Below, in pieces: positions 8,293-18,387 of a stretch of DNA of 64,000 nt. Position numbers and translations under genes: made by a program. Under the pieces are notes generated by a model, which ran no database searches, was not told the origin of the DNA, and saw only the letters and a program-made list of their open reading frames with translations. The first letter of the stretch is position 1, and every line of letters begins with the position of its first letter. This DNA comes from a bacterium (lineage in GTDB: Bacteria; Sysuimicrobiota; Sysuimicrobiia; Sysuimicrobiales; Segetimicrobiaceae), in NCBI GenBank assembly GCA_035295165.1, contig DATGJN010000026.1, positions 22,874 to 86,873 on the forward strand, in the 5' to 3' direction.

Positions 8293-10239
8293 ATGTCTCG
8301 AGGCGATCTCCTGATCGTCGCCACCTCGGTCGCGCTGCTGTCGGGCTTCCCCGCGACCGCCGCGGTGTCGGCGGACCCGGACGGGATCGCGACGGCGACC
8401 CCGATCAAGCACCTCGTCGTGATCTTCGACGAGAACAACTCCTTCGACCACTACTTCGGTACGTATCCATACGCCGCCAATCCGCCAGGGGAGCCGCCGT
8501 TTGTTGCGAGGCCCGATACGCCGACCGTCGACGGGCTCACCCTGGAGCTGCGATTCCACAATCCGAACGCAGCGGCGCCGTTCCGGCTGGATCGCGCGCA
8601 GGCCAGGACGTGCGACAACGACAATCACTACAAGGACGAACAGACGGCGTACGACGGTGGTCTGCTCGATGGGTTCGTGACGCTCAGCGCCGCCGCGGCG
8701 GAGTGCACGCCCCATCTGGCGATGGGCTACTATGACGGCAATACCGTCACCGCGCTGTGGAACTACGCCCAGCACTTCGCGATGAGCGACCGGTTCTTTG
8801 CGTCCACGTTTGGTACGACCGTGATGGGCCATCTCAACCTGGTGGCCGGCCAGACTCACGGTGCGGACCCGGCGTCGATCCCCGGCGCGGTGGTCAACGG
8901 GTCGGTGATCGGGAACGTGGATCCGGCGGCCGATGACTGCGCCGCCGGCCGGACCGTGCAGATGGGCAACCGGAACATCGGCGATCTCCTAAACGCCAAG
9001 GGCGTCTCGTGGGGCTGGTTCTACGGCGGCTGGGCGCCGACCGGCAGCAGGAACGGTAAGGCGGTGTGCCGCGGCGACTACAATGCGCACTACGCGCCGT
9101 TTCAGTACTATGGGTCGACCGCGAACCCTCACCACCTGCCGCCGGCGTCGGTGACGTCGATCGGACGGACGGATCAGGCCAACCACCAATACGACGCCGC
9201 GGACTTGTGGCGCGCGGCGTCGAACGGCACGGTACCCGCGGTGATCTTTCTCAAGGCCCCGCGGATCCAGACCGGGCATCCCGAAGACTCGGACCCTCTG
9301 GCGGAGCAGCAGTTCCTGGTCGACACGATCAACCGCTTAGAGCGTCTTCCCCAGTGGCGCTCGATGGCGATCCTGATCACATACGACGACTCGGACGGAT
9401 GGTACGATCACGTCATGCCGCCGATCATGAGCCGATCTCACGATCCGGCGAACGATGCGCTGCTGGGCCCGACCGGCCTGTGCGGGGCGCCCCCGGCGGG
9501 GGCGTATCCGGACCGGTGCGGGTATGGGCCGCGCCTGCCCCTTCTGGCGATCTCGCCCTTCGCCAGGCAAAACTACGTCGCGCACACGACAACCGACGTC
9601 GCGTCGATCATCCGCCTCATTGAGGACAACTGGCGCCTGGGACGGCTCGGGGACCAGTCCTTCGATGCGATCGCCGGACCGATGCTTGATCTCTTCGACT
9701 TCGGCGGCCAACGGGCGCCTGCGCTGTTTCTCGATCCCAGGACCGGAGAGCCCGTGCCCGGGCACTGCGCGAGGGCGCGGCGTTCGACGAACCGGGAACC
9801 CAGAGCTCCGGCCGGGGACGCGTCACGGCGCGTCGGTTTCGACCTCATACCACAGCGTCCGGTACTGCGGCCCGATGTCGACGATCGCGCGGCCCTGTTC
9901 GACGTGCACGGGGACCGGTTCTCTCTGCTGGCCGCGTTCGTCGAGCGCCCAGACCCGCACCCGCCCGCTGTTCGCGGTCAGGGTGACGCGCGCAGGCACG
10001 CCCTCCGCCAACACGGGAGGACCGCCCCAGTGGTTGCCGAGCGTGACCGAGACGCCGTCGGGAGGCGGCCCCGTACCCGCGGGGCGGTCCGGGTAGATCG
10101 TCCACCGCGCGTCGGTGTTCTGGGAGTACCCGAGTGCGACGACGATCATGCGCCGCGCTCGGTCCAGCGGTGCGGATCCGTCCATCGCCGTCACCGCCCA
10201 CACGCCGAACCCGTGTTGGTTCGTGGCCCCCGGCTGTAG
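8293..10239 (+). CDS. secreted phosphoesterase (phospholipase C / acid phosphatase AcpA-like)
   Basis: Exported hydrolase of the alkaline-phosphatase-like phosphoesterase family (PF04185 type). A signal peptide (about residues 1-27, ending TAAVSA) follows an ATG with GGAGG six bases upstream. Family motifs appear in order: DENNSFDHYFGT (about 50-61), GHLNLVAGQTH, then TYDDSDGWYDHV near residue 370 with metal-binding Asp and His. The recognisable domain ends about base 9770. The open frame then runs on to 10239 as Arg/Pro-rich sequence overprinted antisense on the glycoside hydrolase gene; this tail of about 155 residues looks non-native, so the true stop may have been lost or a sequencing frameshift lies near 9770-9820. 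Confidence 0.85.
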   Translation: MSRGDLLIVATSVALLSGFPATAAVSADPDGIATATPIKHLVVIFDENNSFDHYFGTYPYAANPPGEPPFVARPDTPTVDGLTLELRFHNPNAAAPFRLDRAQARTCDNDNHYKDEQTAYDGGLLDGFVTLSAAAAECTPHLAMGYYDGNTVTALWNYAQHFAMSDRFFASTFGTTVMGHLNLVAGQTHGADPASIPGAVVNGSVIGNVDPAADDCAAGRTVQMGNRNIGDLLNAKGVSWGWFYGGWAPTGSRNGKAVCRGDYNAHYAPFQYYGSTANPHHLPPASVTSIGRTDQANHQYDAADLWRAASNGTVPAVIFLKAPRIQTGHPEDSDPLAEQQFLVDTINRLERLPQWRSMAILITYDDSDGWYDHVMPPIMSRSHDPANDALLGPTGLCGAPPAGAYPDRCGYGPRLPLLAISPFARQNYVAHTTTDVASIIRLIEDNWRLGRLGDQSFDAIAGPMLDLFDFGGQRAPALFLDPRTGEPVPGHCARARRSTNREPRAPAGDASRRVGFDLIPQRPVLRPDVDDRAALFDVHGDRFSLLAAFVERPDPHPPAVRGQGDARRHALRQHGRTAPVVAERDRDAVGRRPRTRGAVRVDRPPRVGVLGVPECDDDHAPRSVQRCGSVHRRHRPHAEPVLVRGPRL

Positions 10240-12690
10240 CGTGACCGGACCGAACGGAAACGTACGCCCGCCGCCGAATCCGATCACCGCCTTCGTGCGC
10301 GGAGTGTCGACCGTCACGACGCCGCGTCCTTCTTCCCGCACCGCCCACGCGAGTTGACCGGTGTCGCTCACGGCACGTCCGGTCTCCGGACGAGGTTCCG
10401 CGGGCGCCGGAGGCGCACCGCTCGCGACGGCGACGCGGTGCCGAAGCGGCAGGATCTCCGCCCCCCGGCCGATGGTCTCATACGCACGGCCGATATCCGT
10501 GGACCGGGCGATCTCCTGCTCCTGCTCGGCCGTGGAGCCGACCGTCACCAGCCGCACGCCCGGTGCCACGTCCTCCCGCCTGAACATCACCGCCCCCAGC
10601 CAGGCGCTCAGCAACCGGACGGGGTCGGTGTCGAGGGCGAAGTAGTTGCGGATCACCGGCCTGGCCCAATCCTCCTGCGACAACCACTGGGATCCCCAAC
10701 CCTCCCGGTACGCCCATCCCGCGACGCCATCCCAGTCCTGGAGCGATCCATAGGCGGAGGCTAGCATGAACGCCTCGGCCCCGAAGGTGTTCGGTTGTGG
10801 ATGGTTGTACTCGTCGACGACGAGCGGCCTGCCGGGTCGGCGGTAGAAGGCGATCCGGTTGAGCGGGTACCACCCATCGCGGGCGCCCGTCATGCTCCGG
10901 TTTCGCACAAACCAATTGTCGGGATCCCACGGACGGCCGGGAAAGACGGGATGCGACCAGTAGCCGTGCATGGATGTGACGTCTGACTCTACCTGTGTGT
11001 CAGTCGGGCTGTAGTCCGCCTGCGAGCCCACGAGCAGCGACCGCACGTGCAGCTCGTCCCGGAGAAACCGAAACTGGTCGGCAAAGAACGCCCGTTGGGT
11101 CTCGAAGAGGAACGCCACCCAATCGCGTTGAGCGCCGAGCGTGCGCCCGGTCAGCGCCGCGTGGGCGAGCGGGGGCACCGTTCCTCGCGTGGCGCTCTCG
11201 TCGTCGCCGAGACCGACGACCGCATCCTGGAGGAGTGACACGCCGGTCACCGATACCGTCGCGGGTTGATAGCCCACGACGAGATTGAGCTTCGCGTCCG
11301 GCTCGGATTCGGTCGCGGTCAGCTCCGCCGCGTATTCATGCCACGCGTCGGTGAGCGTCCAGTCGACGGACTGCGTGACCACACGGTAGGGGGGATGCGC
11401 CTGTTGGACGTTGACCGTGATCCGGATGCCGGGCCGGACCGCGCGGGCCCACAGGGTCAGCCGGTACGGACGGTCTTTCTGCAACCGCAGTCGGTTCTGG
11501 GAAACGGTGACGTGCCAGCCTTCGGCGTCGACGCGGGCGACCCGCACGTCCATCCGCGGCGCCCCCGGTTGGGGGCCGCCCGCCCCGACCTCCGTCTGAG
11601 CGCTCGCATCGCCGTGCAGATCGAGGCGCCAGCCGGTCGTCCCACGCTCGAACCCGCCGTTTGCCAGGAGTTCTGGGCCCGCCGCGGAGGCGCCCGCGGT
11701 CCACGCGGCGCGCAGCGCCGCGTCGTCTCGGTAACGCGCGCGCAGCCACCGGTTCCACCTCATCTGGAGTTCCTCGGTGAGGGGATGCAGCGCCGGCGCC
11801 GCTCCGGTGATGAGAGGATCGAGCGCGCCTTGATCCCACGAACTCAGCAGCCCGTCCTCGTTGGTCACCTCCACGATCGCAATCGCCGGGTCTTCAGCGT
11901 AGGTCAACCCCGTGCGGGGATTGCGGTGCGTCAGGAGCTGCCGGGCGAGCGCCTGGTTCTCGGCGATCACGGGCGTATAGAACGCCGTCACGCCCGTGCC
12001 GTCAGACGGCCATCCCTCCGGCACGCTCTGCTGCGCGCCGAGGACGCCGGACGGGTACGCGCTGCGGAAATGGTTCAGCACCAGGTGCACGTAGATGCCG
12101 TGGTTGCGGAGTGCCGCAACGACCTCGTCGAGACGGCTGAGCGCGTCGGGGTCCAGCGTTCGCGTGACGGGGTTGAGCCATCCCGAGGGCGCCAGATTGG
12201 AGTTTTGGGCGATGCGGACGTAGTTCACGCCCATCCGGGCGAGCCGGGCGGCGACCCGCTCGGCCGTGGCACGGTCGGTGAGCGCCGCGCCGCTCGCGAG
12301 GTCGAACCCCCACAGGCGCACGCGCTCGTCGCCCCGGTACAGATGGCCGTCCGAGCCGGCGCGCAGGCGGTCCGCCTCGCCCTCGATCGGCCGGTTCCAC
12401 CCGCTGAGGTCCGTCGGTCCTGGCGACGCGTCGTCCCACGGCATCGTAAATGGAAAGAGGTTGTCCGCGCCATGAGAGCGCGGCGGCGGAGTCATAGACA
12501 CGAGCGCCGCCACCAGCCCCACCGCGAGCGCGCGTACGGCCCACAGGGATGCGCGTCCGGACCGAGCCGGGCGAGCTGGCGTTTGACTATCGTTCCACGG
12601 TCGCAGAACCGCACCACCCCACCAGGCGTCTCCGCATCGTCGAGGTGCCCCCGGAAGATGCCTCCTGCACGAGCAACAACGTCCAAACAC
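9823..12690 (-). CDS. secreted clan GH-A (cellulase-like) glycoside hydrolase with internal carbohydrate-binding domain
   Basis: Large exported hydrolase. The barrel domain shows RLWGFDLASG, RMGVNYVRI, GIYVHLVLNHF, then the acid/base motif EVTNED (about 11857-11871) and the nucleophile motif VVDEYNHP (about 10800-10825), the two-Glu arrangement of clan GH-A. Inserted between them is a CBM4/9-like beta-sandwich beginning LLANGGFERGTTGW and containing PYRLTLWARA. A beta-rich domain ends the protein. The 5' end is uncertain: a signal-peptide-like stretch (RALAVGLVAALVSM, about 12480-12540) is clear, but no start with a ribosome site precedes it. GTG 12690 is used here; ATG 12831 and GTG 12888 are in frame. 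The specific polysaccharide is unknown. Confidence 0.8.
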   Translation of the reverse strand: MFGRCCSCRRHLPGAPRRCGDAWWGGAVLRPWNDSQTPARPARSGRASLWAVRALAVGLVAALVSMTPPPRSHGADNLFPFTMPWDDASPGPTDLSGWNRPIEGEADRLRAGSDGHLYRGDERVRLWGFDLASGAALTDRATAERVAARLARMGVNYVRIAQNSNLAPSGWLNPVTRTLDPDALSRLDEVVAALRNHGIYVHLVLNHFRSAYPSGVLGAQQSVPEGWPSDGTGVTAFYTPVIAENQALARQLLTHRNPRTGLTYAEDPAIAIVEVTNEDGLLSSWDQGALDPLITGAAPALHPLTEELQMRWNRWLRARYRDDAALRAAWTAGASAAGPELLANGGFERGTTGWRLDLHGDASAQTEVGAGGPQPGAPRMDVRVARVDAEGWHVTVSQNRLRLQKDRPYRLTLWARAVRPGIRITVNVQQAHPPYRVVTQSVDWTLTDAWHEYAAELTATESEPDAKLNLVVGYQPATVSVTGVSLLQDAVVGLGDDESATRGTVPPLAHAALTGRTLGAQRDWVAFLFETQRAFFADQFRFLRDELHVRSLLVGSQADYSPTDTQVESDVTSMHGYWSHPVFPGRPWDPDNWFVRNRSMTGARDGWYPLNRIAFYRRPGRPLVVDEYNHPQPNTFGAEAFMLASAYGSLQDWDGVAGWAYREGWGSQWLSQEDWARPVIRNYFALDTDPVRLLSAWLGAVMFRREDVAPGVRLVTVGSTAEQEQEIARSTDIGRAYETIGRGAEILPLRHRVAVASGAPPAPAEPRPETGRAVSDTGQLAWAVREEGRGVVTVDTPRTKAVIGFGGGRTFPFGPVTLQPGATNQHGFGVWAVTAMDGSAPLDRARRMIVVALGYSQNTDARWTIYPDRPAGTGPPPDGVSVTLGNHWGGPPVLAEGVPARVTLTANSGRVRVWALDERGQQREPVPVHVEQGRAIVDIGPQYRTLWYEVETDAP

Positions 12691-12948
12691 GGTCCGATGG
12701 TTCCAGGCGCCGTCCGGACATCGCTCCGGGCCGTCCCGCACTCGTCGCCGATCCGCGCCGCGGTGCGGACCGCCCGGGAGGGAACGGAGATACCGTGCCG
12801 TAATAGTGTGCAATTCCGAAGTCCCGAACATCAATCCGCGATGAGGTGACGCATGACGCAACGCCACTGGCCCGCCTGTCCCAGACACGCGCCTCGGTCA
12901 GACGGGTCGTTGGGGATCGCGTCGGCGGGCGCCCGCATAGCCGGCGCG

Positions 12949-13983
12949 ATGAATCGGCGTACCTTCCTCCGCACGGGGGCGCGAACGGTCGTGGGCGCGG
13001 CCGCGATCGCAGCGGGGAGCGGCTGGCTCGAGGGGGTGCGGGACACCGCAGCCGCGGCGCCCGCGGTCAAGGCGGCCGTCCAGTTCGGCTGGGTCAAGAC
13101 CGTCGAATTCGCCGGGAGCTTCATCGCAGATGACCGCGGGTACTACACGTCCGAGGGGCTGGACATCGACATGCTCTCGGGCGGTCCGGGGGTGGACGTC
13201 GTCACCGCGATCGTGTCCGGGAAGGCCACGTTCGGTTGCGGCACCGGCGCGCAGATCCTGGCGAAAGCGAGGCAGCAGGGCGCCCCGATCAAGGTGCTCG
13301 GTGTGCTGTACCAGAAGAGCCCGCTCGCGGTGCTCTCGTTGAAGAAGAGTCCGATCCGAACGCCGCAGGAGTTGCTCGGGAAGCGGGTTGGCGTTGCGGC
13401 CGCGGACAGCATTCCGTGGACGACGTGGTTGGCGCTCAACCACCTGGATGCGTCCAAGATCACGCGCGTGCCCGTGCAGTTCGATCCGGCGCCGCTCGTG
13501 ACGGGTCAGGTGGATGCGTTCCTGTCGTTTGCGACCGAACAGCCGGTGGAGCTACAGGTCGCGGGGGTGCCGGTCGAGTTCTTTTTGCTGGCCGACTATG
13601 GGTACGCGTCGTACTCGGGATGCTACTACGTCCTCGAGGACACGCTCAAGAACCGCCGCGACGACGTCGTACGTTTCATGCGCGCCGAGGTTCGCGGGTG
13701 GGAGGCGAACGCGGCGAACCCGTCGCTCGGCGCCAAGCTCACGGTCGAGAAGTACGGGAAGGCACTCGGGCTGAGCTACATGTCCCAATATCTGGGGAAC
13801 AAGGTGACGGTCGAAAAACTAATGCAGACCCCGGTGACCAAACAGCACGGGCTGCTGTGGATGGGGGATGCCGAAATCGCCGCCAACGTGTCCCTGTTCA
13901 AGCAGACCGGCATCACGGTCGGCCCGGAGCTGTTCACCTCGGAGGTGCTCCAGGAGATCTACCGCGGGCGGAACCGGGTGTGA
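12949..13983 (+). CDS. ABC transporter substrate-binding protein, NMT1/SsuA type
   Basis: Periplasmic or membrane-anchored solute-binding protein, 344 aa. The Tat-like leader NRRTFLRTGARTVVGAAAIA suggests folded export. The mature part resembles NMT1/THI5, SsuA and TauA proteins (FAGSFIADDRGYYTSEGLDIDM, then GPGVDVVTAIVSGKATFG). An in-frame ATG at 12853 has AGGTGA three bases upstream and would add 32 residues, so the start is not certain; 12949 places the twin Arg normally. It is followed by ATPase and permease genes, then adenine deaminase, so the ligand may be a purine, pyrimidine or nucleobase precursor. That ligand is inferred from context only. Confidence 0.88.
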   Translation: MNRRTFLRTGARTVVGAAAIAAGSGWLEGVRDTAAAAPAVKAAVQFGWVKTVEFAGSFIADDRGYYTSEGLDIDMLSGGPGVDVVTAIVSGKATFGCGTGAQILAKARQQGAPIKVLGVLYQKSPLAVLSLKKSPIRTPQELLGKRVGVAAADSIPWTTWLALNHLDASKITRVPVQFDPAPLVTGQVDAFLSFATEQPVELQVAGVPVEFFLLADYGYASYSGCYYVLEDTLKNRRDDVVRFMRAEVRGWEANAANPSLGAKLTVEKYGKALGLSYMSQYLGNKVTVEKLMQTPVTKQHGLLWMGDAEIAANVSLFKQTGITVGPELFTSEVLQEIYRGRNRV

Positions 13984-14023
13984 CCGCACCGGCCGCAGCC
14001 GCGCGGCCGGCGGTGGGTGAGCG

Positions 14024-14851
14024 GTGACAGCCGGCGATGTCGGCGCCGCGACGTCCGCGGCGCGTCCCCCCGCGGGGTTGGTGCTCGACGGCGTCCGCAA
14101 GACCTATCGCCTCGGCGGACGGGAGATTCAGGCGATCGGCCGCATGGACCTCCGCGTCGCGGCGGGCGCGTTTGTCGCGCTGTTGGGCCCGTCGGGGTGC
14201 GGCAAGTCCACCGCGCTCCGGCTGCTGGCGGATCTCGAGACGCCCACCGAAGGCGTCGTGCTCGTGGAGGGCGCACCGCCGGCGGCCGCGCGCGCGCAGC
14301 GCCGCCTGGCCATCGCGTTCCAGGATCCCGCGCTGCTGCCGTGGCGGACGGTCTACGGCAACGTGACGCTCCCGCTCGAGGTCACGGGTATTCGTGTTCC
14401 GAAGCACGAGGTGCTCGATCTGATCGCGCTCGTTGGCCTGCGCGGGTTCGAGAGCGCGCGCCCCGGGCAGCTCTCGGGCGGCATGCGGCAGCGCGCCGCC
14501 ATCGCGCGCGCGCTGGTGACGCGTCCGCGGGTGCTGTTGCTGGACGAGCCGTTCGGCGCGCTCGACGAGATGACGCGTCAACGGATGAACTTGGAGCTCC
14601 TGCGAATTTGGGGCGAGCAGGCCCCGACGACGCTGCTCGTCACCCACTCGATCGCCGAGGCGGTGTTTCTGGCAGACCGGGTGGTGGTCATGACCCCGCA
14701 TCCGGGCACCGTCCGCGCCGAGGTGCCGATCGATCTCGCGCGTCCGCGAGGGCCGGCGCTCCTGCGCAGCCCCTCGTTCCACGCCCTTTGCGACCGGCTC
14801 AGCGAGCTGTTGTTTACGGGCGCCGAGACCGATGACGTCGCTGGGCGGTGA
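14024..14851 (+). CDS. ABC transporter ATP-binding protein, SsuB/TauB/NrtD type
   Basis: Cytoplasmic ATPase of the importer, 275 aa. Walker [10 protein letters not shown] (about residue 54), Q-loop [10 protein letters not shown], signature LSGGMRQR, Walker B VLLLDEP and H-loop THSIAEA are all intact. The GTG at 14024 lies 40 bases after the binding-protein stop, and the 3' end overlaps the permease by 20 bases, showing tight coupling. The [15 protein letters not shown] segment is characteristic of the sulfonate/nitrate/taurine class. Confidence 0.93.
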   Translation: MTAGDVGAATSAARPPAGLVLDGVRKTYRLGGREIQAIGRMDLRVAAGAFVALLGPSGCGKSTALRLLADLETPTEGVVLVEGAPPAAARAQRRLAIAFQDPALLPWRTVYGNVTLPLEVTGIRVPKHEVLDLIALVGLRGFESARPGQLSGGMRQRAAIARALVTRPRVLLLDEPFGALDEMTRQRMNLELLRIWGEQAPTTLLVTHSIAEAVFLADRVVVMTPHPGTVRAEVPIDLARPRGPALLRSPSFHALCDRLSELLFTGAETDDVAGR

Positions 14852-16484
14852 GGGACCGGCCGCGGATGTGCCGGCGGCCGGCGCCCGGTCGCACGCCCGC
14901 GGCCTGGGGCGGCTTCCCGCGTGGAGCGACGCGATCCTGGGACCGGTCGCGCTCGCGGGGCTGTGGCAACTCGCCGGAACGGTGCTGCCGTGGGCACGCT
15001 ACACGCTGTCGAGTCCGTCCGCGATCGCGCTCCGCGCGTGGCACGACCTGGCGATCTACCCGACGAACGTGGCCACGACCCTCTCGGAGGCGGGGCGCGG
15101 GTTTCTGTGGGGGAACGTGGTCGCGATCGTGCTCGCGCTCGTGATCGTGCAGGCGCCACGGATCGAGGCGCTCCTCATGCAAGTGGCGATCGTGATCTAC
15201 GCCACGCCGCTGCTCGCGATCGCACCGATCATCGCGGTCGTGCTCCCCGGCGACGAGCCCAAGGTGGTGCTGGCGGCGCTGGCCGTCTTCTTTCCGACCG
15301 TGATCGCCGCGCTGATCGGCCTCCGTTCGGCGGACGCCGCGTCGCTCGATCTCATCCACACGCTTGGCGGCCGATCATGGGACGTGCTCCGCAAGGTGCG
15401 CGTGCCCGCGAGCGTGCCTTGGATCTTCGCGGGGCTCCGCATCGCCGCGCCGGCGGCCGTGCTCGGCGCCGTGCTCGGCGAGTTCCTCGGGGGGGACCGC
15501 GGACTCGGTGTCGCGATGGTAAACGCCATGGCGACGCTGGACACGCCGCGGGTGTGGGGGCTCGCGATCGCGTCCAGCGCGCTCGCCGGCGCCGGGTTCG
15601 TGATGGCGGCCGTCGCCGCCCGCGCGCTCGTGACCTGGTCGCCGCCGCTCGACGTGGCAGTGGCATCGATCGGCCGGCTCGCCGGGTCGGCCGTTGGGCT
15701 GCCGTGGGCGGCCCGCCGGGCGGGACTGCTGGTGCTCTCGATCGGGGTGATGCTGGGCCTGTGGACGGCGTTCATCACGATCTTCCATCTCAATCCGTTC
15801 TTCGCGAAAGACCCCGGCGCGGTCGCGCGCGACCTGTTCGCGGGGCCGCAAGCGCCGGGGGAGCGGGGCGCGCTCGCGCAGGCCCTCGCGATGACGCTCG
15901 CCGACGCCGCGGTCGGATTTGCGGCCGGCACGGCTGCCGCGGCGCTCGTGGCCGTCGTCTTCGTGGTGCACCCGCGCCTCGAGCGGGCGTTCATGCCGGT
16001 GGCGATCGCGCTCCGCTCCGTGCCGGTGATCGCGATGACGCCGCTGTTGGTGTTGCTGTTCGGCCGGGGGCTCCTTGGCACCACCGTCATCACCGGGATC
16101 ATCACGTTCTTTCCGACGTTGGTAAATGTGCTGCAGGGGCTCCGCTCCGCGTCGCCGCAGGCCGTCGAGGTGCTGACGTTGTACGGGGCCGCGCCATGGA
16201 CGGTCGTGTGGAAGGTACGGCTCCCGAGCGCCCTGCCAAGCCTCTTCGCGTCGGTGCGTATCTCGGCGCTCGGTTCGATCCTGGGCGCGATCGTCGCCGA
16301 GTGGCTGGCGACCGGGCGCGGTCTCGGGTATTTGATGATCATCTCGCGGGCGCAGTTCCAGTTTCCGATGTTGTGGGCCGCGGGAATGCTCGTCACGGTC
16401 GTGTCGGTGGTCATCTACGGGATCATCTCGTGGATCGAGATCCCGGTCCTCCGGCGCTACGCGCCCGGTCAGGTCGATCAATGA
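14832..16484 (+). CDS. ABC transporter permease, two permease domains fused in tandem
   Basis: Inner-membrane channel, 550 aa, about twice the usual SsuC length. The first half (residues about 35-280) has the coupling loop [22 protein letters not shown]. The second half (about 295-545) has the equivalent [22 protein letters not shown]. Each half has about six hydrophobic segments, so one chain should supply the whole pore that other members build from a dimer. The start overlaps the ATPase gene by 20 bases. Such fusions exist in this transporter class but are uncommon, and they allow the two halves to differ in the ligand path. Confidence 0.9.
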   Translation: MTSLGGEGPAADVPAAGARSHARGLGRLPAWSDAILGPVALAGLWQLAGTVLPWARYTLSSPSAIALRAWHDLAIYPTNVATTLSEAGRGFLWGNVVAIVLALVIVQAPRIEALLMQVAIVIYATPLLAIAPIIAVVLPGDEPKVVLAALAVFFPTVIAALIGLRSADAASLDLIHTLGGRSWDVLRKVRVPASVPWIFAGLRIAAPAAVLGAVLGEFLGGDRGLGVAMVNAMATLDTPRVWGLAIASSALAGAGFVMAAVAARALVTWSPPLDVAVASIGRLAGSAVGLPWAARRAGLLVLSIGVMLGLWTAFITIFHLNPFFAKDPGAVARDLFAGPQAPGERGALAQALAMTLADAAVGFAAGTAAAALVAVVFVVHPRLERAFMPVAIALRSVPVIAMTPLLVLLFGRGLLGTTVITGIITFFPTLVNVLQGLRSASPQAVEVLTLYGAAPWTVVWKVRLPSALPSLFASVRISALGSILGAIVAEWLATGRGLGYLMIISRAQFQFPMLWAAGMLVTVVSVVIYGIISWIEIPVLRRYAPGQVDQ

Positions 16485-16517
16485 CGCGGGACGACGCAGG
16501 ATGAAACGGGGTGGCGC

Positions 16518-18332
16518 ATGGCGATGACGTGGAGCGGCGAGCCGGTCTACGATCGGAAGGCGCTGATCGACGCGGCGGCCGGGCGGCGCGAACTGGACCT
16601 CGTGGTGCGGGGCGTTTCCGTTGTCAACGTGTTCACCGGCGAGGTGCGTCCGGGCGACATTGGGATCAGCGGAGGGCGGATCGCGCATGTCACCGGGCCG
16701 GGGGAGCCCCCGCTTGCCGGGCGCGAGATGGTGGACCGCCCGGACTGGTTCGCGATTCCCGGGCTGATCGACACGCACGTGCACATCGAGAGCAGCATGA
16801 TCACGGCGCGGCACTACAGCGAGGTGGTGCTGCCTCACGGCACCACCACCGTGCTCATCGACCCGCACGAGCTCGCCAACGTGATGGGCCTGCGAGGCGT
16901 CCGGTACATGGTGGACGATTCCGCTGCCACACCGCTCCGTGTGCTCGTGACGGCACCGTCCTGCGTGCCGTCGGCGCCGTCGGTGGAGACCGCGGGCGCC
17001 AGTTTCGGCCGCCGGGAGATCGAGGAGATGCTGACGTGGCCGCGGGTCGTCGGGCTGGCGGAGGTGATGGACTATCCCGCGGTGATCCGGGGCGACGACC
17101 GGATGCTGGGGTTGATCGAGGCGGCGGAGGCGGCGGGCGGAATCGTCCAGGGACACGCGCCGCGCGTCCGCGGGCGACTGTTGTCGGCGTATGTTGCGGC
17201 CGGGATCGATTCCGACCACGAGAATCGCGAGGCGGTCGACGCGCTCGCCAAGCTTCGCGCCGGCCTCTACCTCGACGTGCGGGAGAGTTCGCTGTCGCCG
17301 AACGCCGCGGCCATGGCCGAGGCGCTTCGAGGCCGCGGGTATCTGCCGACCGTCACGCTCTGCACGGACGACGTCGTGCCTGAGGACCTGCTGCGATACG
17401 GCCACATCGATCATGTTGCCCGGCGGCTCGTCGAGGAGGGGCTGGACCCCGTGGATGTCGTGCGGTTCGCGACGCTCAACGCGGCCAACCGGATCCGCCG
17501 GCACGACCTCGGCGCGTTGAGCCCCGGTCGGATCGCCGACGTGGTGCTGTTGTCCGACATCGGGCGGTTTGACGTTCGCGAGGTCTACCGCGCGGGCCGC
17601 CTCGTGGCGCAGGACGGGCGATGCGTCGTCGTGCCGCCGGCGGAGCGCCTTCGCGCCGAGAGCGCCGCCGTGGAGCGCGAGAACACGATCCATCTGCCGG
17701 CCGGTCTCGGCGCCGACGCGTTCCGGCTACGCGTCCCGGGAACGCCGGACGGCGACGCGGTAATCCGCGTGATCGACTTCAACGGCCGCAGCGCGCCCGT
17801 GCGGACGACCTACGGTACGATGCGGGTCCGGATCGCAGGCGGCGAGGTGACGCTGCCCGCGGGCGACGGACGGCCCGCCGTGACCCTCGCGGTCGTCGAA
17901 CGCCACGGCCGGCACGGGGGCGTGACCTGCGCCGTCCTCCGCGGCTTCGGTCCGAGCGAGGGGGCGCTCGCCAGTTCGGTGTCCCACGACTCGCACAATC
18001 TGACGGTGGTAGGGACCGATCGGGACGACATGCTCGCGGCATGCCGCGCGCTCGCCGAGTGCGGCGGTGGCATCGTGCTCGTGCGCCGCGGGGCGGTGGT
18101 CGCAAAGATCGACCTGCCGGTTGCCGGGCTCCTGTCGTTGCGTCCGGCCGAGGATGTCGCCCGCGAGGTCGCGGCGTTCCGGCGCGCGGCCGAGGCGGCC
18201 GGGATGGTGGGGGAGCGACCGTTCACCGGTATCGTCTCGCTCACGCTCGCGGTGAGCCCGGAAGCCAAGCTGTCCGACCTCGGACTGATCGACGTGGAGC
18301 GCCAGACGCTGCTGCCGATGGTCGTGGGGTAA
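16518..18332 (+). CDS. ade: adenine deaminase
   Basis: Amidohydrolase that deaminates adenine to hypoxanthine, 604 aa, the usual bacterial Ade length. Metal-site motifs are DTHVHIESSM (about residues 92-101), DPHELANVMG, QGHAPRVRG, DSDHEN and CTDDVVPEDLL. The C-terminal Ade-specific domain includes SVSHDSHNLTVVGTDRDDM. It follows the ABC importer by 33 bases on the same strand, implying the importer supplies purines or a related ring. Related family members act on other cyclic ureas or amides, so the exact base is not proven. Confidence 0.9.
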   Translation: MAMTWSGEPVYDRKALIDAAAGRRELDLVVRGVSVVNVFTGEVRPGDIGISGGRIAHVTGPGEPPLAGREMVDRPDWFAIPGLIDTHVHIESSMITARHYSEVVLPHGTTTVLIDPHELANVMGLRGVRYMVDDSAATPLRVLVTAPSCVPSAPSVETAGASFGRREIEEMLTWPRVVGLAEVMDYPAVIRGDDRMLGLIEAAEAAGGIVQGHAPRVRGRLLSAYVAAGIDSDHENREAVDALAKLRAGLYLDVRESSLSPNAAAMAEALRGRGYLPTVTLCTDDVVPEDLLRYGHIDHVARRLVEEGLDPVDVVRFATLNAANRIRRHDLGALSPGRIADVVLLSDIGRFDVREVYRAGRLVAQDGRCVVVPPAERLRAESAAVERENTIHLPAGLGADAFRLRVPGTPDGDAVIRVIDFNGRSAPVRTTYGTMRVRIAGGEVTLPAGDGRPAVTLAVVERHGRHGGVTCAVLRGFGPSEGALASSVSHDSHNLTVVGTDRDDMLAACRALAECGGGIVLVRRGAVVAKIDLPVAGLLSLRPAEDVAREVAAFRRAAEAAGMVGERPFTGIVSLTLAVSPEAKLSDLGLIDVERQTLLPMVVG

Positions 18333-18387
18333 CGCGGCAGACCTGAATCTCGCGACGCTGGGCCTGCTGCTGTCGGCGGCCACCGGT

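Noticed and set aside
15375..17693. 772-aa open frame on the minus strand
   Set aside because: It is antisense to the double permease and adenine deaminase, its product is Arg/His/Pro-rich without domains, and long shadow frames are expected at this GC content.
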